From contig PLIO01000214.1 in assembly GCA_003140075.1 (NCBI GenBank), positions 1-64,000 on the forward strand: a stretch of 64,000 nucleotides of DNA. Reading direction: 5' to 3'. Positions 58,439 to 64,000 of the stretch are shown piece after piece; position 1 is the stretch's first letter; each line of letters starts with the position of its first letter. Source of the stretch: Acidobacteriaceae bacterium (GTDB lineage Bacteria; Acidobacteriota; Terriglobia; Terriglobales; Acidobacteriaceae). A model generated the notes under the pieces. It was given only the letters and a program-made list of their open reading frames with translations, was not told where the DNA came from and did no database searches. The position numbers and the translations under genes are program-made.

Positions 58439-60157
58439 TTACGGCAGTGTGACGCTAGCGGAAAAGGGTGGTGACACCAGGCCGACAATCTGCGTGACCA
58501 CCATGTCATTGTCTATGTTGGGGTCGCGATATACGCCAAGCTCGGCATATTTTCCCGCCGGCAAATTGGCAACCTGATTAAGATATCCATAAATCACGTT
58601 GCTGTCTCCGGATTTGATCTCCGTGCCCCGAGGGCCGCGATCAGCCCACACACATTCTCCGGGGCCGGGACTCTTCGCGCCAGCGCCCTCGCTTGCCCAC
58701 TTGAATGGAGTGAGCGGGTTGGGCGCCGGACTGGTTTGGAGCGGGCCCTGACAATAAAGCGGGTAAGAGGGCTGGCGCGGCTCGATGTTGAAATAGGTCT
58801 CGTCGGTCGTCCCGAGTGCTACGAGGATATGCGTCCCGTCCTTGGTCCAGTCGGTCAGCACGGTGACTGCGGGATCGGTGCTGATGGTTTGTGACAGACT
58901 GTTTGTCTGCGTGGAAAAGGCGGAACCCGACATGGTGACTTTTGGAGTGAAGTCCGTGAATGCGGTGGACGGAGGGATCGCCTGAGGACTGTCGTTTTCG
59001 ATGATGAATTCCGCAGTCGGACCTAGCGTGAAGCACTCGGGCGCGGTTGGGCTGACCGAGCAGAGCGGGTTCGCCTTGACCGACGCGCAGGGCGAGCCAG
59101 TCGGCGACGTGCAACTCAGAATCGCACCGGGGGGCGTCATGTCTTGGAGCAAGGCGCATCCATAGCCGCCATTGATATCCCGGGCGCCTGTTGCGTTGCA
59201 ATACCAAGATTGAGCATAGAGCTCGTCGTTAGGGTTTGGGCTGAAGCCACCGCCACTGGTTTGGTTCGAGTCACCGCAGCAATATTCCTGGAAACTGTTG
59301 TAGGAGGCGGTGGTCGGGGTTGTCGACAGGAAGATGCCGTCCTGCATCAGGCCCACACGCCCGGTGCCCCCGCCAACGCCGACCCAAATCGATATCTCGG
59401 TGTCGGTAGTCTGGTCTCCGCCAGGGATCCCCGTGGGAACATTGAACGTAGCCTCGATGAAGTCGTACTCGGGAGAGCCGGTCAACATGCTGCCAACCCA
59501 GAGGTTGTCTGTGCTCGACGTCACGTTGTGCCGGTGCAGGAGGGGCCATTTGGCCTGCAGAAGCCGTCCGGGCTTGGACGCGGCGTCACGCCAGCGCGCG
59601 TACGCGGCGGCGTTCTTGGCCGGGTCCGGCCGAACTCCGTAGCCGGCCTCGATCAACTGGATCTCGGTGTAGCTGAACGGATCGCCTTTCAGCGCTGGCC
59701 GGTCCGTTCCTGGCTCCCTTGCCAGATCGAGCGGGCGCGACGCGAACGTATCGTCGGACGCGAGATCGACCGGATAGGACATGGATTTGCCCGCTGAGTC
59801 GGTACAATCCAGCGTAAGCCGCCGAGCCGCGTCGTCGGCCGTCGCCCGCACCGCATGAAAGCGGGCGTATCCATCCTCGCTGGTGAACACCGGGATCCCT
59901 GTTGTGGATGCACTCCCGGCGGGGTGCAACTTACATCGCAACCCCGGCAGGGCGCGAACGGATGCAGGTTCATAGCGCTTCGTCGCAGAAGATAGTTCTT
60001 GGGCGCACGTGTTTGGCACGCACAAAGTACCCAGGGACAGCACCAATGCTAAGGGAATTGCAAACCACCTGGACAAGCTATTGATCGCCTTTACGATTGG
60101 GTCACCCGGTAGCAAATAAACATGATTCAGCAAAATGATCAGCTTCTTGTTTTTCAT
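58439..60157 (-). CDS. Secreted G1-like (glutamic, eqolisin-type) peptidase
   Basis: A 572-residue exported protein. AAGGAGG lies 5 nt before the ATG. The signal segment is FAIPLALVLSLGTLCVPNTC. After a 200-residue N-terminal part, ISIWVGVGGGTGRVGLMQDG (residues about 256-274) and YNSFQEYCCGD are followed by LGPTAEFIIENDS (about 379-390). The order WVGxxG / LQxG-like / AEWIVE-like matches glutamic peptidases, implicating Gln272 and Glu383. Many Cys fit secretion. The long extra N-terminal domain may be a pro-region. A non-peptidase lectin-like relative is the alternative. Confidence 0.6.
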   Translation of the reverse strand: MKNKKLIILLNHVYLLPGDPIVKAINSLSRWFAIPLALVLSLGTLCVPNTCAQELSSATKRYEPASVRALPGLRCKLHPAGSASTTGIPVFTSEDGYARFHAVRATADDAARRLTLDCTDSAGKSMSYPVDLASDDTFASRPLDLAREPGTDRPALKGDPFSYTEIQLIEAGYGVRPDPAKNAAAYARWRDAASKPGRLLQAKWPLLHRHNVTSSTDNLWVGSMLTGSPEYDFIEATFNVPTGIPGGDQTTDTEISIWVGVGGGTGRVGLMQDGIFLSTTPTTASYNSFQEYCCGDSNQTSGGGFSPNPNDELYAQSWYCNATGARDINGGYGCALLQDMTPPGAILSCTSPTGSPCASVKANPLCSVSPTAPECFTLGPTAEFIIENDSPQAIPPSTAFTDFTPKVTMSGSAFSTQTNSLSQTISTDPAVTVLTDWTKDGTHILVALGTTDETYFNIEPRQPSYPLYCQGPLQTSPAPNPLTPFKWASEGAGAKSPGPGECVWADRGPRGTEIKSGDSNVIYGYLNQVANLPAGKYAELGVYRDPNIDNDMVVTQIVGLVSPPFSASVTLP

Positions 60158-60199
60158 GATTCCTCCTTACTGGATATGCACGTGTCTGTTGGAATGGTG

Positions 60200-60484
60200 A
60201 ATAAAGCGCGGGTATCGTTTCATAATGGCGCCGAAGCCGCAGGCTTGATGGTGCAAGGAATCGAGCAGCGACTTACCCTGGTTTGGCTTGACGCCGACGA
60301 GTACGGTGCCGCCATCCACCGCATGGCACGGCTGGGAATCGTGGGCGGCGCCGTTTATGACGGCCTGGTCGCGGCGTGTGCACTCAAGGCGGGCGCGAAC
60401 CACCTTTATACGTGGAATGTGCGCCACTTCGATCTGCTGGGCGCGGAGATAAGAAAGCTGGTAAAGATGCCGCCGACGGTTTAG
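60200..60484 (+). pseudogene. Truncated PIN-domain toxin remnant
   Basis: Only the C-terminal half of a VapC-type PIN domain is present: LTLVWLDADEYGAAIHRMAR, LGIVGGAVYDGLVAACALKA and NHLYTWNVRHFDLLG. The N-terminal catalytic Asp/Glu half is missing, and upstream sequence belongs to the divergent peptidase start. No antitoxin is adjacent. The left boundary is approximate. Confidence 0.7.
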
Positions 60485-60596
60485 ATTTTCGCTTCGCAGC
60501 CGAGCGGCTGAATTGGCAAGCCAGAAACTGACCGCTGACTACTTTAGTAGGCTTGACGTAAGTCTCTCATCAGCCAAGAATGTAGGTTTCACTAGA

Positions 60597-60696
60597 GTTC
60601 TTTGACACTCCGCTCCACCCGCCTAACTCCTTACGGCTCAAGATTTTGTCCGTAACCCGTTGCGGCCCTTAGATTATTTTCGATTTTGCCGCTAAG
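60597..60696. repeat. Dispersed repeat family, copy D (left part, split by the transposon)
   Basis: TTACGG..CCGTAA and GCCCTTAG (19-nt spacer) CTAAGGGC stems, ending in CCGCTAAG at 60689-60696. The right part continues at 62857 with CCGCTAAGTCGATGATTCCA and GGGGTATACCC, as in copy B. Confidence 0.6.
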
Positions 60697-60747
60697 GGCA
60701 ATAATATCCTTGACTAATCATGATTAGTCTGCTACCATTACTACATT

Positions 60748-61703
60748 ATGCAAGAACCCAAGACATTTCAAGAGGCAATTTTGTACTTCGCAGATCGCAA
60801 CCGCTGCGTTGACTATCTTGCCCTTCGCCGCTGGAAAGACGGTGCGCCTGTGTGTCCTGCCTGCGGTCGCACCGATGCGAAGTTCCTAGAGAACCAAGCC
60901 CGTTGGCAATGCAAGGCTGTGCATCATCACCGCCAATTCTCCGTGAAGGTCGGAACGGTCATGGAGGATTCGGCCATTCCGCTTGAGAAGTGGCTGCCCG
61001 CGATCTGGGCAATCGTTAACGACAAGAACGGGATTAGCTCGTGGGAACTTCATCGCGCTTTGGGAGTGACACAGAAAAGCGCTTGGTTCATGCTGCATCG
61101 GATTCGCCTTGGTATGTCGCTACAGCGCAAGGGATTCGGTAGCGCAGCCCGTCCGAAGATGGGAGACGGCCCAAGGACAAGAAGGTTCGCTATGAAGCAC
61201 GCGGCGGCGCTTACGGTAAAACCATCGTGCAAGGTTTGTTAGACCGCGATGCACGCGAGGTCAGGGCCAAAGTTGTGCCGGACGTGAAGCGCGAGACCCT
61301 GCAAAACGAAATTCTCAAGAACGTGAAATACGGTACGACGGTCTATACCGACGAAGCCGTTGCCTACGATCAAGGGATGCAATGGCGCTTCGTGCAAGAG
61401 ATGGTGAATAAATCCGAGACCTACGTGCGGGGACAGGTTCACGTCAACGGCATGGAGAATTTTTGGAGTCTCCTCAAGCGGACGCTGAAAGGGACTTACG
61501 TTGCGGTCGAACCATACCACTTAGATCGTTACTTGGATGAACAGATTTTCCGCTACAACAATCGCGCCACAAAGGAGAACGCACTGACCGACGCAGACCG
61601 ATTCAGTCTCGCGCTAACGCGGATCGCCAACAAGCGATTGACCTATGCGGAGTTGACTGGAAAGACTGCGGAGGGGGCCTCTACAACGCCAGAGCCGTTC
61701 TAA
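60748..61703 (+). pseudogene. IS1595-family transposase, frameshifted and lacking the first catalytic Asp
   Basis: The first frame has the zinc ribbon (PVCPACGRTDAKFLENQARW) and HTH (GISSWELHRALGVTQKSAWF, MLHRIRLGMSLQRKGFG). Near 61140-61170 the frame changes and about 30 residues that normally include the VDET-type Asp are missing. The second frame holds KDKKVRYEARGGAYGKTIVQ, the second Asp in TTVYTDEAVAYDQ, and the Glu in HVNGMENFWSLLKRTLKGTY. The copy is therefore inactive; movement would need a related enzyme in trans. Confidence 0.88.
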
Positions 61704-61909
61704 CCCGCGTCGCCTGAAACGCGGTCGGAAACCGAATGCGAAGCGGACTGTTTCTTAGCCCGCTTTTTTCTTTCCTTCTCGCGCTTCTCTTTGTCCAAAG
61801 CCTTTTTGATTGCGGAGTGAGGGACGCGCATAAGACCATCCATCGCTTGCGTAAAAGTCTCGAATGGAGTGAGCGGCTTCGGCTTCATGCAAGTATCATA
61901 CATTGTCAT
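61700..61909 (-). CDS. Small basic protein of the transposon, 69 aa
   Basis: MTMYDTCMKPKPLTPFETFT, AMDGLMRVPHSAIKKALDKE, and a Lys/Arg/Glu-rich tail (KREKERKKRAKKQSA). A frame extension to 61945 exists. It overlaps the end of the DUF3800 gene by 14 bp, indicating translational coupling. I do not recognise a family. It touches the transposase stop, so every segment of the element is used. Confidence 0.65.
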   Translation of the reverse strand: MTMYDTCMKPKPLTPFETFTQAMDGLMRVPHSAIKKALDKEKREKERKKRAKKQSASHSVSDRVSGDAG

Positions 61910-62810
61910 GTTCGACTTTTGCTTTGTCGTTCTCCATACGAGCACGCAACTCTTGCAGAATTTCTTTATTGAACGATTTCACGTGGATACCAAATGCGTC
62001 CATTTCGATTAAAGCCTGGAACGATTTTCGCTGCTTACGCGCTTCTAGCTTCGCCTCAGCTTCCTTGAAGGATTCAAACGCGACCAAATCAGCAGGCTGG
62101 AGTGGTACGCAGTCTTGCCAAGATAGGGGCGCAATTGTTGTGAAGGAATCTTTGTAGCGGAATCCCGAGCCGTTCATTTGCGTATTGAAGGCGCGCAGGA
62201 TCGTAGGATCGTACTTCCCATCTCCGCCAGTACGGTCATGGAACAGTGTCACTTTGGCGGGAATGCCCTGTCCTAAGTTGTGCAAATCATCGCCAACGGT
62301 GTACATCACAAATCTTGGCAGCAATCCGTAAGCGGCTTTCAAACGATCCTCAGCCCACTCAGGAAAGACCTCGCACAAATCATCCAGTTCGATTGTGTAG
62401 GCGACTGCGTGCATTCCTTGGCTGCGCTTCACCACCCCGAACAAACCACGTACAAAAGCGTCCCGTTCATCTAATGACCAACCCTTGAAGTCACCGCGCC
62501 GTCCACTGCATTCCGAAGCGTGATAGCGGGAAATTAGCGGTCTCCCAGCCTTCACCAGTCGCCTGTTGACGGCGTCTATTTGGAGCTTCCAAGACCTTGC
62601 TAGTTCTGCCCATACCTTTCCTCTGGCTACGAGACAAGAGAACACGAAAAGATTTTGCTTCGCTCCATCGTAGCTTTCGTCCATGTAGCCAGTGAACAGC
62701 ACAAATGTCCCCTTATCGAATCCCAAGGGATTGAACGGCTCCCAGAACTCCCTCAGGGGCAGGTATCTTGCTAACGGATTTTGTACGGGACATTTCCCGC
62801 TTTCCGGCAC
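61896..62810 (-). CDS. DUF3800 protein carried by the transposon
   Basis: A 304-residue protein with a GTG start 46 bp from the right end of the element. FTGYMDESYDGAKQNLFVFS has the acidic DES-type start of DUF3800; RYHASECSGRRGDFKGWSLD and LFHDRTGGDGKYD add acidic and His positions. DUF3800 has a predicted RNase H-like fold and often occurs in mobile or defence islands. Its function is not established. It forms a coupled pair with the following small gene. Confidence 0.85.
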   Translation of the reverse strand: MPESGKCPVQNPLARYLPLREFWEPFNPLGFDKGTFVLFTGYMDESYDGAKQNLFVFSCLVARGKVWAELARSWKLQIDAVNRRLVKAGRPLISRYHASECSGRRGDFKGWSLDERDAFVRGLFGVVKRSQGMHAVAYTIELDDLCEVFPEWAEDRLKAAYGLLPRFVMYTVGDDLHNLGQGIPAKVTLFHDRTGGDGKYDPTILRAFNTQMNGSGFRYKDSFTTIAPLSWQDCVPLQPADLVAFESFKEAEAKLEARKQRKSFQALIEMDAFGIHVKSFNKEILQELRARMENDKAKVEHDNV

Positions 62811-62856
62811 TCATAGTTTGACCGAATCACCTTGATTAGTCAAATATATTTATGCC

Positions 62857-62908
62857 CCGCTAAGTCGATGATTCCAATACCTGGGGGAAAGGGAGGGGTA
62901 TACCCTAG
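62857..62908. repeat. Dispersed repeat copy D, right part
   Basis: CCGCTAAGTCGATGATTCCA followed by GGGGGAAAGGGAGGGGTATA and CCC. It aligns with copy B (33660-33710), showing the sequence that existed before insertion. Confidence 0.7.
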
Positions 62909-62919
62909 TTACAAGAATG

Positions 62920-63016
62920 TAAATAGCTATGTCCCGAAGCGGGAGGGTACTAGAAGTACTAGCGGTGTCGCCGCCGCAGGCAAGAACCAAGGTCCCTCGC
63001 TTCGCTCGGGATGACA
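62920..63016. repeat. REP-like element
   Basis: Contains GGTACTAGAAGTACTAGCGG and CCTCGCTTCGCTCGGGATGA, related to the tail of the 10.7-kb element. Confidence 0.4.
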
Positions 63017-63046
63017 GTCGTATGGGATACGGCAACCGTGGAACAT

Positions 63047-64000
63047 CTAACAGCCAGGATGTGCGAGGGCCTTCACCGCGAGGTCGGAACGCTCGCGCAG
63101 CTTCTGCACGGTTTCGAGAATAGCTTTGGCCGATGCGCCGGCATCGCTATTTTCGGCCACTTGGGCGACGCTTGCGGCCTCTTCGGCAGTAGTGCTGGCG
63201 ATTTCGAGCAGGATTACGAGCGCATCCGCGTGCAATTTCCACAGCGAGGACATGCTCTGGCTGCGTTTGAGTTCTTCGAGTTCCGTGTTAACACGGGCCA
63301 CGCAGGAAACCAGGCGGATCAGAGATCGAGCGACATCGGCGCGCAGGCTCTTCTCCTCCAGGAAGCCGGCATTGTAAGCCTCGGCCTGGGGCGTGGTGAG
63401 AGTCAGGTTGAAGAAGCGCATGGGAACGATCTGGCGGTACTTGGGATCGGCCACGCGGACGAAGACCCGGATCGATTCCTCGACGCGGCGCAGTTTGCTT
63501 TCTTCGGCGGAGAGTTGCTGGGCCGTGATGGCGGGCGGCTGGAAGGCCTGAGCCGCAACCGGGGCTTTCGCAGCGACAGCCCGCGCGGCCTTGGCAGCAG
63601 CCGCGGCTCCGCCGGAGGATTGAATCGCGTTCCCGGCGGTGGGCGCGAGCAACGACTTGCGGATGGGCGGCCGCCGGTCCAGTTCCTTTTTCAGGCGCGA
63701 AACACGGCGAAATTTTTCCAGCGCTCCGCTGTAATCGGCCTTGAGCATTTCTTTCTGCTCGATCGCGGCCACGTGCTCGACCGTGACTTCCACGCCGTCG
63801 ACTGTGCTTAGGATGCTGCCGCCCATTTCGTCCAGGGCCTGGGCAAACTGTTTGATCTCAGCCAGGGCCTTGGTGAAGAGTTGATCGAAACGCGCGCCAA
63901 ATGCGGCGTTGTGGGCAGCGACCGTGGCCAGCACGCCGGGATGATAGAACGAAGAATCCAACCAGCGCTTCAACTCACGCACTCGGGAAACGATCCCAGA
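63047..64000 (-). CDS. Partial protein at window edge, unrecognised
   Basis: At least 317 residues; the frame stays open to the window end (a GTG at 63982 is possible but not needed). Helical, with DQLFTKALAEIKQFAQALDE, an Ala-rich middle (AAAAAKAARAVAAKAPVAAQ), and VARVNTELEELKRSQSMSSL near the C terminus. YRQIVPMRFFNLTLTTPQAE is its most distinctive segment. No known family is assigned. Ala/Lys-rich linkers suggest two helical domains. Confidence 0.6.
   Translation of the reverse strand, partial: SGIVSRVRELKRWLDSSFYHPGVLATVAAHNAAFGARFDQLFTKALAEIKQFAQALDEMGGSILSTVDGVEVTVEHVAAIEQKEMLKADYSGALEKFRRVSRLKKELDRRPPIRKSLLAPTAGNAIQSSGGAAAAAKAARAVAAKAPVAAQAFQPPAITAQQLSAEESKLRRVEESIRVFVRVADPKYRQIVPMRFFNLTLTTPQAEAYNAGFLEEKSLRADVARSLIRLVSCVARVNTELEELKRSQSMSSLWKLHADALVILLEIASTTAEEAASVAQVAENSDAGASAKAILETVQKLRERSDLAVKALAHPGC

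Larger units (their letters stand above)
60697..62856. mobile_element. IS1595-like transposon with DUF3800 passenger, 2160 bp
   Basis: Left end GGCAATAATATCCTTGACTA (60697 on) and right end, in complement, GGCATAAATATATTTGACTA (from 62856) are 24-bp inverted repeats, 20 of 24 identical, both finishing TTGACTAATCA. The element is flanked by a perfect 8-bp direct repeat CCGCTAAG (60689-60696, 62857-62864). Duplications of 8 bp are the rule in the IS1595 family. Inside are a disrupted transposase gene starting 51 bp from the left end and, facing it, a DUF3800 gene and a small gene whose transcript begins near the right end. The insertion target is an arm of the hairpin repeat. Confidence 0.9.

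Overview
The window looks like a soil acidobacterium (Acidobacteriota, probably Terriglobia). This is inferred from high-GC coding sequence with long antisense shadow frames, a CadC-type winged-helix/TPR regulator, secreted S53 and G1-like acid peptidases, a FecR-domain protein upstream of mreB, TolC-like proteins with glycine-rich inserts, and many intergenic hairpin repeats. No rRNA, tRNA or CRISPR array was seen. Taxonomy should be confirmed with TruA, MreB and RNase G.

Layout. 0-11.7 kb: a winged-helix/TolB/TPR regulator, a secreted GH71/GH99-like protein, a minus-strand group with both parts of a split methylmalonyl-CoA mutase (B12 subunit and catalytic subunit, separated by an AlkA-like glycosylase, a ChrA transporter and an ORF6N protein), and a family 2 glycosyltransferase. 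11.9-16.3 kb: two tandem TolC-like paralogues. 16.8-30 kb: mostly plus-strand metabolism and envelope genes: truA, an aldehyde dehydrogenase, a DinB-like protein, an HMGL-like lyase/synthase, a PanE-like reductase, an M20 peptidase, an amidohydrolase, an HtrA protease and a peptidoglycan-binding-like protein. 30-33.5 kb: a CpsB-like PHP phosphatase, a Phd/VapC toxin-antitoxin pair and two frameshifted genes. 33.9-45.8 kb: a second aldehyde dehydrogenase, an S53 peptidase, an aminotransferase, an IS1595-like fragment, an M3 peptidase and a GT39 glycosyltransferase. 46-57 kb: the cell-elongation cluster FecR-mreB-mreC-mreD-mrdA(PBP2)-rodA, then RNase E/G. 57-63 kb: an accessory zone with HigBA, a G1-like peptidase, a PIN remnant and an IS1595-type transposon carrying a DUF3800 gene. 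The window ends inside an unrecognised minus-strand gene.

The most interesting structure is non-coding or mobile. (1) Several gene junctions, including three in the mre/mrd/rod cluster, carry long inverted repeats whose arms are short near-tandem repeats; the repeat word varies from locus to locus. (2) A separate dispersed family has hairpins with a 19-nt loop and covarying stem arms, plus a conserved GGCAAGGTTAGATGTCAC end; four copies border accessory genes. (3) A precisely delimited 2160-bp IS1595-like transposon (24-bp imperfect inverted ends, perfect 8-bp target duplication CCGCTAAG) carries a DUF3800 gene and sits in an arm of one copy of that repeat. (4) The HigBA module is bracketed by the 3' end of the RNase E/G gene and a diverged second copy of that same 3' end, suggesting integration by homologous replacement.
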